NCBI GenBank assembly: GCA_030656215.1
Contig: JAUSOD010000096.1
Coordinates: forward strand, 1-64,000
DNA: 64,000 nucleotides
Direction of reading: 5' to 3'
Source: Azoarcus sp.
Lineage (GTDB): Bacteria; Pseudomonadota; Gammaproteobacteria; Burkholderiales; Rhodocyclaceae
Shown here: positions 40,513 through 48,325 of the stretch, piece by piece
How the letters are laid out: every line of letters starts with the position of its first letter
Position numbering within the stretch: position 1 is the stretch's first letter
Translations under genes and position numbers: made by a program
Notes under the pieces: model-generated
What the model was told of the DNA's origin: nothing
What the model saw: only the letters and a program-made list of their open reading frames with translations
Databases searched by the model: none

Positions 40513-40521
40513 TTATCCACA
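40513..40521 (+). promoter_or_regulatory. DnaA box upstream of dnaA
   Basis: Perfect 9-mer TTATCCACA, 151 bases upstream of the dnaA start. It could serve autoregulation or be part of an origin. Confidence 0.8.
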
Positions 40522-40586
40522 GGCAAGCGCATTCGTCCGATAGAATTGCCGGAGCGGGTAATCGCTGGTGTGGGTGGCAATTGTTC

Positions 40587-40615
40587 TTGACAAACAGGGC
40601 ATTATCCAATTTAAT
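40587..40615 (+). promoter_or_regulatory. Sigma-70 promoter of rpmH
   Basis: A -35 element TTGACA (40587-40592), 17-base spacer and -10 element TTTAAT (40610-40615) end 32 bases before the rpmH ATG. This is a strong match for the ribosomal-protein transcript. Confidence 0.75.
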
Positions 40616-40647
40616 CTCGCGTTTGACCTTACCACTGGCTGCCGATC

Positions 40648-40782
40648 ATGAAACGCACTTACCAACCCTCCGTCGTCCGTCGCAAGCGCACCCACGGCTT
40701 CCTGGTCCGCATGAAGACCCGTGGCGGTCGTGCGGTCATCCGCGCCCGTCGTGCCAAGGGCCGTCATCGCCTCGCTGTCTGA
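40648..40782 (+). CDS. rpmH: 50S ribosomal protein L34
   Basis: Protein of 44 aa beginning [18 protein letters not shown] and ending [11 protein letters not shown], the exact size and pattern of L34. It lies first in the rpmH-rnpA unit, divergent from dnaA. Confidence 0.97.
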   Translation: MKRTYQPSVVRRKRTHGFLVRMKTRGGRAVIRARRAKGRHRLAV

Positions 40783-40783
40783 G

Positions 40784-41146
40784 GTGGTCGACCCAGCGGG
40801 CGCTGACCAGAGTTTTCAAAGCGCTCACAGATTGCACAAAACGGATGAGATTTCATCCGTTTTTGCTTTTCGGCGTGCGTTGCGCGGCCGTTTCTACATG
40901 CTGCATTACCGGCCCAACGAGCTGGATTCCGCGCGTTTCGGCGTGGTGGTGGCAAAGAAGCTGGCCAAGCGCGCCAATGTACGGAACCTCGTTAAACGCA
41001 TTGCACGCGAAATCTTTCGTCGTCAGCGTGTCTTGATTCCGGCATACGATCTGATTGTTCGTCTGCATGCGCCGGTGGCCACTGCGACGCGCGCGGAGAT
41101 CAACCAGGATCTGCTGCAGTTGTTGTCGAAGCTGCCGCGTCTGTGA
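40784..41146 (+). CDS. rnpA: Ribonuclease P protein component
   Basis: Protein subunit (about 120 aa) of RNase P, which trims tRNA 5' ends. AKRANVRNLVKRIARE is the RNase P RNR motif. The start is uncertain: GTG at 40784 begins one base past the rpmH stop and gives the usual length, implying translational coupling, but it lacks a clear Shine-Dalgarno. A terminator follows the gene, and no yidD gene lies between it and yidC. Confidence 0.92.
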   Translation: MVDPAGADQSFQSAHRLHKTDEISSVFAFRRALRGRFYMLHYRPNELDSARFGVVVAKKLAKRANVRNLVKRIAREIFRRQRVLIPAYDLIVRLHAPVATATRAEINQDLLQLLSKLPRL

Positions 41147-41157
41147 CTGCTCTGCCG

Positions 41158-41176
41158 CCGGATTTGTCCGGTTTTT
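41158..41176 (+). terminator. Intrinsic terminator after rnpA
   Basis: CCGGA-TTTG-TCCGG followed by TTTTT, 11 bases past the rnpA stop, separates rpmH-rnpA from yidC transcription. The remaining bases up to 41275 hold no reading frame like YidD. Confidence 0.8.
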
Positions 41177-41275
41177 CCCGCCCCGACCTTACTTTAAGGC
41201 CGGCCTGCGCTTGTTCCTCCCTCAGGGCGGGTATCATTCCGTTCCCTGACTAACGACTGTACGACCACGAACCCG

Positions 41276-42922
41276 ATGGATCAACGTCGCCTCATCCTCC
41301 TCCTGATTTTCTCCCTGTCCCTGGTCATGCTGTGGGACGGTTGGCAAAAGTACAACCAGCCGGCCCGACAGCCGGTGCCTGCAAGCGCTGCTGCGGAGGC
41401 GGGCGGTAGCAGTGTGCCGACCCCCACTGCAGGGCTGACCCCCGGGGCTTCCGTACTGCCTGTGGTCGAAGCTGCAAAGACCGGGCCGCGAGTACGTGTT
41501 GTCACCGACCTGTTCCGCGCCGACATCTCCGCCGAGGGCGGCAGCATCGTCCGTCTAGAGTTCGAGAAGCACCAGGCCACCACCGACCAGACGCGCGGCT
41601 TCTTGCTGTTCGACGACGGCGAGCGCCATCTGTATTCGGCCGAGGCCGGGCTGATCGGTAACGGGCTGCCCAATCACCGCACGATCTACAGCCTGCCCGA
41701 AGGTGAGCAGGTGTTGAAGGCGGGTGAGGACACCCTGGTGGTGCGTCTCGAGGCGCCGGAGCAGAACGGAATCAAGGTCACCAAGCTGATGACCTTCCAC
41801 CGTGGCAACTATCTGGTTGATTTCAGCTACGAGATCACCAATGGCAGCGGCGAGCCGCTGTCGGCACACGCCTACTTCCAGCTCACCCGTGACGGCAAGG
41901 AGGCTGAGCAGGTTGAAGCTTTCGGGGTGACCACCTTTACCGGCCCGGCTTTCTTCACCGATCTGGCCAAGTTCCAGAAGGTGAGCTTTAGCGAGATTGC
42001 AGACGGCAAGGCCAAGTTTGCAAAGAACGCGAGCGATGGCTGGGTAGCCATGGTCCAGCATTACTTTGTCAGTGCCTGGATGCCGACCGAGGGTGTCGAG
42101 CGCGAGTTCTTTGCACGCAAGGTCGGGGGCGATCTTTACTCGGCCGGGGTCATCGTGCCGGTTGCCGCGATCGCGCCCGGGGCCAGTGGCAAGGTTGAGT
42201 CGCGTCTTTACGCCGGTCCGCAGGAACAGGACAAGCTTCAGGACATCGCGCCCGGACTCGATCTGGTGGTCGACTACGGCTGGCTGACGGTGATTGCGGC
42301 GCCGCTGTTCTGGGTGCTGTCGTGGTTCCATAGCCTGACCGGCAACTGGGGCTGGGCGATCATCCTGGTGACGGTGGCGATCAAGCTGGTGTTCTTCCCG
42401 CTGTCGGCCGCGAGTTACAAGTCGATGGCCAAGATGCGCGTGCTCGGCCCGCGCATGCAGCGCATGAAAGAGCTGTATGGCAACGACAAGGCCAAGATGC
42501 AGCAGGAGATGATGAGTCTCTACCGCAACGAGAAGATCAATCCGCTTGGCGGGTGCCTGCCGATCCTGGTGCAGATCCCGGTGTTCATTGCGCTGTACTG
42601 GGTGCTGCTGGGCAGCGTCGAGATGCGTCAGGCGCCGTGGCTGGGCTGGATCCAGGATCTGTCGGCGAAGGACCCGTACTTCATCCTGCCGGTGATCATG
42701 GGTGCGACCATGCTGATCCAGATGAAGCTCAACCCGACACCGCCGGATCCGCTTCAGGCAAAGATCATGATGGCGATGCCGATCGTGTTTACCTTCATGT
42801 TCCTGTGGTTCCCGTCCGGCCTGGTGCTCTATTGGGTGGTGAACAACACGCTGTCGATTGCGCAGCAGTGGCAGATCACGCGGATGATCGAGAGTGCCAA
42901 GCCAGGCAGCAAGAACGCCTGA
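41276..42922 (+). CDS. yidC: Membrane protein insertase YidC
   Basis: Insertase (548 aa) of the Gram-negative long form. An N-terminal helix ([21 protein letters not shown]) precedes a large periplasmic beta domain (about residues 65-340) and the conserved five-helix core ([58 protein letters not shown]). It inserts membrane proteins with or without SecYEG. Its 3' end overlaps the mnmE start by 29 bases. Confidence 0.97.
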   Translation: MDQRRLILLLIFSLSLVMLWDGWQKYNQPARQPVPASAAAEAGGSSVPTPTAGLTPGASVLPVVEAAKTGPRVRVVTDLFRADISAEGGSIVRLEFEKHQATTDQTRGFLLFDDGERHLYSAEAGLIGNGLPNHRTIYSLPEGEQVLKAGEDTLVVRLEAPEQNGIKVTKLMTFHRGNYLVDFSYEITNGSGEPLSAHAYFQLTRDGKEAEQVEAFGVTTFTGPAFFTDLAKFQKVSFSEIADGKAKFAKNASDGWVAMVQHYFVSAWMPTEGVEREFFARKVGGDLYSAGVIVPVAAIAPGASGKVESRLYAGPQEQDKLQDIAPGLDLVVDYGWLTVIAAPLFWVLSWFHSLTGNWGWAIILVTVAIKLVFFPLSAASYKSMAKMRVLGPRMQRMKELYGNDKAKMQQEMMSLYRNEKINPLGGCLPILVQIPVFIALYWVLLGSVEMRQAPWLGWIQDLSAKDPYFILPVIMGATMLIQMKLNPTPPDPLQAKIMMAMPIVFTFMFLWFPSGLVLYWVVNNTLSIAQQWQITRMIESAKPGSKNA

Positions 42923-44252
42923 CACAATCGCCGCGATTGCAACGGCGCCGGGCCGCGGAGGCATCGGCGTCGTTCGCGTTTCCGGCGCTGCGTTGTCAGG
43001 CTTTGCGCGTGAGCTGACGGGGCGTAATCCCCGGCCGCGAGTTGCTTCGTTTGTCCGCTTTGTGGATGCGCGGGGCGAGACGATAGACGAAGGCCTGCTG
43101 CTGTACTTCAATGCGCCGGCTTCGTTTACCGGTGAAGATGTCATCGAGCTGCAGGGCCATGGCGGTCCGGTGGTCATGCAATTGTTGCTCGATCGCTGCC
43201 TCGCCCTTGGCGCGAGGCTGGCCGAACCCGGTGAGTTCACCCGGCGAGCCTTTCTCAATGGCAAGCTCGATCTGGCTCAGGCCGAAGGGGTGGCCGACCT
43301 TATCGAGGCTTCGACCGCTGCGGCGGCACGCTCGGCGGTGCGCTCACTGTCGGGTCGGTTCTCGCAAGAAATTCACCGTGTTCGAGATGCCCTGATCGAC
43401 CTGCGCATGCTGGTCGAGGCGACGCTGGATTTCCCTGAAGAAGAGATCGACTTTCTGGAACAGGCACGGGCGCTGCCCCGGCTGGGGTCGATTCGAGTCC
43501 AGCTGGAGAAGGTACTCGATCGCGCGCGCCAGGGAGCGCTGTTGCGCAGCGGTCTCAATGTGGTGCTCGCGGGGGCGCCCAATGTCGGCAAGTCGAGCTT
43601 GCTCAACCAATTGGCGGGTGAGGAGCGGGCGATCGTCACCGATGTTGCCGGGACGACGCGCGATGCCGTGCGTGAGACGATCCAGATCGAGGGTATCCCA
43701 CTACACATCATTGACACCGCCGGCTTGCGAGCGACCAGTGACGTGGTGGAGCGCATCGGTATCGAGCGCACGCGACGTGAGCTGGAACGGGCCGATGTGG
43801 TGCTGCGGCTGGTGGATGCGTCGCGTCCGGGAGAGGCTGCGGGCGGGACCGACATCGACCTGGGGCTCGCCGCCGGCATCGAGTGCATTACAGTGATCAA
43901 CAAGATCGATCTTGCAGGCTTGTTGCCGCAGCGGACCGAGGAGCAAGGCAGCGTTACGGTATGCGTCTCCGCGCGCGAAGGGCAGGGGATCGATCTGTTG
44001 AGGAGCGAGCTCTTGCGGGTGGCGGGCTGGCATGCGCATGGCGAGGATGTGATTCTGGCCCGCGAACGTCATCTGGTCGCGCTGCGTGCGGCGCTCGAGC
44101 ATGTCAATGCCGCCGGGGAAAGGCTCTCTGCGCTCGAGCTGTTTGCCGAGGAGCTGCGCCTGGCTGGGGATTGCCTGGGTGAGATCACCGGTGAGTTTTC
44201 GGCTGACGATCTTCTGGGCGTGATCTTCTCCCGTTTTTGCATCGGGAAATGA
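42894..44252 (+). CDS. mnmE: tRNA modification GTPase MnmE
   Basis: GTPase (452 aa) that with MnmG installs carboxymethylaminomethyl/aminomethyl groups on U34 of tRNA. The N-terminal folate-binding domain begins [22 protein letters not shown] motifs: [18 protein letters not shown] and NKID. The C-terminal CIGK cysteine is present (FCIGK). GTG start at 42894 inside the yidC end, so the two are probably co-transcribed. MnmG is not in the window. Confidence 0.96.
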   Translation: MPSQAARTPDTIAAIATAPGRGGIGVVRVSGAALSGFARELTGRNPRPRVASFVRFVDARGETIDEGLLLYFNAPASFTGEDVIELQGHGGPVVMQLLLDRCLALGARLAEPGEFTRRAFLNGKLDLAQAEGVADLIEASTAAAARSAVRSLSGRFSQEIHRVRDALIDLRMLVEATLDFPEEEIDFLEQARALPRLGSIRVQLEKVLDRARQGALLRSGLNVVLAGAPNVGKSSLLNQLAGEERAIVTDVAGTTRDAVRETIQIEGIPLHIIDTAGLRATSDVVERIGIERTRRELERADVVLRLVDASRPGEAAGGTDIDLGLAAGIECITVINKIDLAGLLPQRTEEQGSVTVCVSAREGQGIDLLRSELLRVAGWHAHGEDVILARERHLVALRAALEHVNAAGERLSALELFAEELRLAGDCLGEITGEFSADDLLGVIFSRFCIGK

Positions 44253-44355
44253 TGGTGGATTTTCAGGTCAATGCCATTGGCATGATCGGGAATGGCTGTC
44301 CCGCTGCAGCCGGATGGGCTTGCTGTGTCGTAGCGTCTACGCCTCTTGCTGAGCT

Positions 44356-44586
44356 ATGCGCGTGAGCCGAGATCCTTTCCTGTTGCCGCTGAAAAACCTT
44401 GATGATGCGCTGGCCCTGGTCGCTGCATTGCAGTGCCTGGCGGAAATCGCCGGCGTTACTTTGCGTCCGCCTCCACCGGTGCCGACCACCTGCTGTGGCA
44501 GGGGGTGTAACGGGTGTGTGTGGCAAGGCTACTTTTCGGCCTTGTGTTACTGGCGTGATCAGGCTGCTGACAAACTGGAGCGGTAG
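44356..44586 (+). CDS. Oxidoreductase-like small Cys-rich protein
   Basis: Protein of 76 aa. The C-terminal half contains PPPPVPTTCCGRGCNGCVW, which fits the oxidoreductase-like domain (proline run followed by CCGxGCxxCVW). Such proteins are fused to or sit next to reductases, and the four clustered cysteines suggest metal or redox binding. I see no clear ribosome site. It lies between mnmE and the tam-like gene. Confidence 0.75.
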   Translation: MRVSRDPFLLPLKNLDDALALVAALQCLAEIAGVTLRPPPPVPTTCCGRGCNGCVWQGYFSALCYWRDQAADKLER

Positions 44587-44636
44587 CGCCCGCACGGTGC
44601 TGCGTCGTTCTTCTATCTTCGTTTCGGGGGCGTGTT

Positions 44637-45425
44637 ATGAGTTGGGATCCTGATCGCTATCTGGGCTTTCATGATTTGCGCCTGCGCCCGGCGGTGGACT
44701 TGTTGGCGCGGGTTCCACTTGATGCGCCCGCTTGTATCGTTGATCTGGGGTGTGGTCCGGGCAATGTGGCACGGGTACTGCGCGAGCGCTGGCCAGATGC
44801 CGCATTGATTGGTGTTGATCAGTCTGCGGCCATGCTTGCCCGCGCCCGCGATGTGCTGCCAGATGCGCGCTGGGTCGAGGCTGACATTGCGCAATGGCGC
44901 ACTGAGGGGCGGGCTGATCTCATATTTTCAAACGCTGCTCTGCATTGGGTTGACGAGCACCCGGCGCTGTTCGCACGACTCGCCGAGATGGTGACAGACG
45001 ATGGTGTGCTGGCCGTGCAGATGCCGGCTAACTTTGATGCACCTTCCCACCGTTTGATTCGCGAGCTTGCTTCTGCAACGGAGTGGGCTGAGCGCCTGAG
45101 TGGCGCACGAATGGGATCGGTACTGGCAGCCAGTGTCTATCATCAGCTGCTTGCAGCGCACTTCGAGGTGGTGGATCTGTGGGAAACCACCTATTTCCAG
45201 CAGCTCGCTGGTGAGGATGCAGTGTTCGAGTGGTTGGCGGGCACGACCTTGGTGCCCTACCTCGATCGGCTCAATGCTGTTGAAGGTGCTGAGTTTGCTG
45301 CAGGCCTGAAGCCATTGCTCGCGAATGCATATCCGGTCGGTTCCGATGGTTCTGTGTTGTTCCCGTTCAAGCGTATGTTCATGGTTGCCAACGGGCGGAG
45401 GCATCGTGTTTCACGTGGAACATGA
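44637..45425 (+). CDS. tam: Trans-aconitate 2-methyltransferase-like SAM methyltransferase
   Basis: Class I methyltransferase (262 aa). The N-terminus MSWDPDRYLGF and SAM-binding motif IVDLGCGPGNVARVL, then IGVDQSAAML, IFSNAALHWVDEH and LAVQMPANFDAPSH, match E. coli Tam. Tam esterifies trans-aconitate to relieve aconitase inhibition. Its stop overlaps the next gene's start (ATGA), and this junction lies inside a parS-like site. Confidence 0.88.
   Translation: MSWDPDRYLGFHDLRLRPAVDLLARVPLDAPACIVDLGCGPGNVARVLRERWPDAALIGVDQSAAMLARARDVLPDARWVEADIAQWRTEGRADLIFSNAALHWVDEHPALFARLAEMVTDDGVLAVQMPANFDAPSHRLIRELASATEWAERLSGARMGSVLAASVYHQLLAAHFEVVDLWETTYFQQLAGEDAVFEWLAGTTLVPYLDRLNAVEGAEFAAGLKPLLANAYPVGSDGSVLFPFKRMFMVANGRRHRVSRGT
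45407..45422. other. parS-like ParB-binding site 1
   Basis: TGTTTCACGTGGAACA matches the consensus parS TGTTTCACGTGAAACA at 15 of 16 positions. It overlaps the last codons of tam, and its last base begins the start codon of the next gene. Chromosomal parS sites cluster near the origin, as here. parA and parB are not in the window. Confidence 0.85.
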
Positions 45426-46201
45426 TGATTGACGGGGATCTGGTTTTTCTGATTCTGGGTGTGGCTGCGTTTAGCGCTGGCTTTGTTGATGCGGTCGTTG
45501 GGGGCGGTGGGTTGATTCAGATCCCCGCGCTGTTCGCTGCGTTTCCAGCGACCGCTCCCGCGACCTTGTTCGGAACGAACAAGGTCGCGAGCATTGTTGG
45601 CACTACGAGTGCCGCGATCCAGTACAGTCGCCGGGTGTCCATTCCTTGGTCTGTTGCGCTACCTGGGGCCATAGCGGCACTGATTGGCGCCTGGTACGGA
45701 GCGAAGGCGGTTGCGTACCTGCCGCCCACCGTGCTGCGTCCGTTGATCCTCGGCTTGCTGGTGCTTGTGGCCGTCTACACCTTCATGCGTAAGGATCTCG
45801 GGTCGGTGTCGCACGAGGATGAGCATGGGCGGCGCTCTATCCTTATTGCCGTCGGCATTGGCGGGGTGGTCGGTTTTTATGATGGCTTCTTCGGACCGGG
45901 TACCGGTAGCTTCCTGATCTTCCTTTTCATCCGCTTCCTGGGGATGGATTTCTTGCGCGCCTCAGTCACTGCAAAGATCCTGAACGTGGCAACCAACTTT
46001 GCCGCCATCAGTTTCTTTGCCACCAATGTCGAGATTATGTGGAAGCTGGCGTTGACGATGGCCGCATGTAATCTCGCAGGTGCCGTGATTGGTTCGCGTA
46101 CGGCCTTGCGCCACGGTACCGGGTTTGTACGCAAGATGTTCCTCGGTGTGGTGTCGCTGCTGATCGCGAAGCTGGCCTACGACACCTATTTGACGTGGTA
46201 G
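45422..46201 (+). CDS. TauE/SafE family sulfite/anion exporter
   Basis: Integral membrane protein of 259 aa with about eight helices and two related halves: AGFVDAVVGGGGLIQIPAL in the first and VGFYDGFFGPGTGSFLIFLF in the second, both hallmarks of the TauE/SafE family. Substrates in the family include sulfite, sulfoacetate and other organosulfur anions. The start codon overlaps the tam stop. Confidence 0.9.
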   Translation: MMIDGDLVFLILGVAAFSAGFVDAVVGGGGLIQIPALFAAFPATAPATLFGTNKVASIVGTTSAAIQYSRRVSIPWSVALPGAIAALIGAWYGAKAVAYLPPTVLRPLILGLLVLVAVYTFMRKDLGSVSHEDEHGRRSILIAVGIGGVVGFYDGFFGPGTGSFLIFLFIRFLGMDFLRASVTAKILNVATNFAAISFFATNVEIMWKLALTMAACNLAGAVIGSRTALRHGTGFVRKMFLGVVSLLIAKLAYDTYLTW

Positions 46202-46212
46202 CCGCGGGGGAA

Positions 46213-46228
46213 TGTTTCACGTGGAACA
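46213..46228. other. parS-like ParB-binding site 2
   Basis: Identical 16-mer TGTTTCACGTGGAACA, 11 bases past the exporter stop. The two sites are 806 bases apart and in the same orientation, and both differ from consensus at the same position, which suggests a fixed local variant. Confidence 0.88.
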
Positions 46229-46398
46229 CCGTCAGAACAGATGACCCCAGGGGCGATTTCAGCGAACCGAATGGTGCTGCCGACGACGACGGTCTCAGGT
46301 CTGCCGCTCCGATGAATTCCAGTAATTGCAATGATCCTCGAACCGAGCCAACAAACTGGCCGGCCCAAATAACTACTACTTGAGCATCAGAAACCAAC

Positions 46399-47766
46399 GT
46401 GACCCGTTCATCGCCATTCAGTTCGAACCGCCCCCGCACAGGCCTCCAGGAGCGCCGAAGCGTGCGCGCCCGTGACCCCATTCCGCCCCTTGCAGAAGAC
46501 AGCCTGGGCTATGCGCTCCGACAGGCAGCCCTGCTGGTGGCCGCGGTACTCCAGGGTGAGAATCTGACCGACCGCTACGAGGCCCTGCTCAAGGCGCATC
46601 CGGGCTGGGCCGATGGTACGCGCGGAGCGGTGAGGGACCTTGCATGGTCCACCCTCCGCGAATATGGGCGTGGCGACGTTGTGTTGAAAAAGTTTCTACA
46701 CAAACCCCTGCCCGCCTATGTGCATGCACTGTTGCTCGTCGCGCTTCACCGCCTTGAGCAGCGTCCCGGACAGGCACATACCCTGGTCGATCAGACGGTG
46801 GAGGCCGCTGCTGTCGATGCACCAAATCTCAAGGGTGTCGTAAACGGCGTGCTGCGCAACGTATTGCGTGAGGCGGTGAGCATAGACGCCTTGCGCCAGC
46901 AGGACCCCGTAGCGCGTCATGCCTATCCGCAGTGGTGGATCACCCGAGTGCGCAAGGACCACCCCCAGGACTGGGAGGCAGTGCTTGCCGCGGGTAATCT
47001 CCATCCGCCGATGTCGTTGCGGGTGAACCGAAGACGGGCGACATCAGCCGATGTCCTCGTGTCGCTCGCAGAGGCCGGGATCGCTGCCCGAGCACTGGAA
47101 AACGGCGCTCTGTTGCTCGACCGTCCCGTCCCGGTGTCGCGCCTGCCTGGCTTTGCCGAAGGGCGCCTCTCGGTGCAGGACGCCGGGGCGCAGTGGGCCG
47201 CCAGCTTGCTCGAGGTAGCGGATGGTCAGCGGGTGCTGGATGCGTGTTCGGCACCCGGCGGAAAGGCCGCACACCTCTTGGAGCTTGCCGATATCGACCT
47301 GACCGCGCTCGAACTCGACCCTCAACGCGCAGCGCGGGTACGGAGCAATCTCGACCGGCTGGGCCTCGAAGCACGTATCAAGGTGGCCGATTGCCGGCAG
47401 CTTGACCAGTGGTGGGATGGCCGGCCTTTCGATCGAATTCTGGCGGATGTGCCGTGCTCTGCATCCGGGGTTGTGCGCCGCCATCCTGACATCAAGTGGT
47501 TGCGGCGGAGCGAGGACATCGTCCGATTTGCCGCCCAACAGGCCGAAATACTTGACGCGCTTTGGCACACGCTGGCGCCCGGTGGCACAATGCTCTACGT
47601 GACCTGCTCAGTCTTCGAAGAAGAAAACCGTGACCAGATCGAACGCTTCAGAGCTCGCCACCCGGATGCAGCGCTGGACGCCACCGAGGCGTGCGATGCG
47701 CGTCCGCTGTTACCCACTGCGGATCATGACGGCTTCTTTTATGCGCGGCTGCGCAAACATCCTTGA
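46399..47766 (+). CDS. rsmB: 16S rRNA (cytosine-967-C5)-methyltransferase
   Basis: Methyltransferase of 455 aa. An N-terminal NusB-like RNA-binding domain (about 40-165, ALHRLEQRPGQAHTLVDQTVEAA) is followed by the SAM domain with LDACSAPGGKAAHLLE, ADVPCSASGVVRRHPDIKW and YVTCSVF, the two catalytic cysteines of the m5C class. It begins the unit rsmB-DUF4390-ntrYX-trkAH. The gap between the parS site and this gene (170 bases) shows no other feature. Confidence 0.95.
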   Translation: MTRSSPFSSNRPRTGLQERRSVRARDPIPPLAEDSLGYALRQAALLVAAVLQGENLTDRYEALLKAHPGWADGTRGAVRDLAWSTLREYGRGDVVLKKFLHKPLPAYVHALLLVALHRLEQRPGQAHTLVDQTVEAAAVDAPNLKGVVNGVLRNVLREAVSIDALRQQDPVARHAYPQWWITRVRKDHPQDWEAVLAAGNLHPPMSLRVNRRRATSADVLVSLAEAGIAARALENGALLLDRPVPVSRLPGFAEGRLSVQDAGAQWAASLLEVADGQRVLDACSAPGGKAAHLLELADIDLTALELDPQRAARVRSNLDRLGLEARIKVADCRQLDQWWDGRPFDRILADVPCSASGVVRRHPDIKWLRRSEDIVRFAAQQAEILDALWHTLAPGGTMLYVTCSVFEEENRDQIERFRARHPDAALDATEACDARPLLPTADHDGFFYARLRKHP

Positions 47767-48325
47767 TCCCCTGCGCCGGCTGCTGCTGCTGCTGGCGCTG
47801 ACCTCGTTTTCCGCGTTGGCAGCGGACGAGAGTCGCATCACGCATGCCGAAATCGTGCCCGGCGATGGCGGTTATGTACTCAACGCGGATATTGAGCTCG
47901 ATCTGAATCCTCGTCTTACCGATGCGATCATCCGTGGCGTGGCCCTGCATTTTGTCGTCGAACTGGTGATCGAACGCCCCCGCTGGTACTGGTTCAACGA
48001 GGTGGTTGTTGAACGAGAGCTCAACTACCGAGTCTCCTACCATGCGATCACACGGAGCTATCGCCTCACGATCGGTAGCCTGCACCAGAGTTTTGAGAGT
48101 CTCGATTCGGTCTTGCGGACCATGCAGCGCATCCGCAATTGGCAGCTGACGAACAAGGACGAACTGAAACCCGGGGTGTCGCATGAGGTCGCGCTCAGGT
48201 TCCGTCACGATACCGCGCAGCTGCCCAAGCCATTTCAGGTGACCGCTATCGGTAGTCGCGACTGGAACGTCGGCACCGACTGGATACGTTGGACCTTCCT
48301 GCCCGGTGCGGCCACCTCCAGATGA
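47741..48325 (+). CDS. DUF4390 periplasmic protein
   Basis: Secreted protein of about 194 aa, usually found between rsmB and ntrY in betaproteobacteria. The signal peptide is LDPLRRLLLLLALTSFSALA. The mature domain has DIELDLNPRLTDAIIRGVALHFVVE and RPRWYWFNE, typical of DUF4390. It overlaps the rsmB end and its own stop overlaps the ntrY start by ATGA. An alternative in-frame ATG at 47726 exists. The function is unknown. Confidence 0.88.
   Translation: MRGCANILDPLRRLLLLLALTSFSALAADESRITHAEIVPGDGGYVLNADIELDLNPRLTDAIIRGVALHFVVELVIERPRWYWFNEVVVERELNYRVSYHAITRSYRLTIGSLHQSFESLDSVLRTMQRIRNWQLTNKDELKPGVSHEVALRFRHDTAQLPKPFQVTAIGSRDWNVGTDWIRWTFLPGAATSR

Larger units (their letters stand above)
40363..40647. 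other. dnaA-rpmH intergenic region (possible oriC or dnaA control region)
   Basis: Divergent promoter region in the classical position of oriC for many bacteria. It holds one consensus DnaA box (40513-40521) and one weak match TTATCCAAT (40602-40610), and no long AT-rich stretch. That is sparse for a replication origin and is also what an autoregulated dnaA promoter would show. Confidence 0.5.

Noticed and set aside
41555-43264. Open frame antisense to yidC and mnmE
   Set aside because: It crosses the junction of two well-supported genes and is Arg/His-rich shadow sequence.
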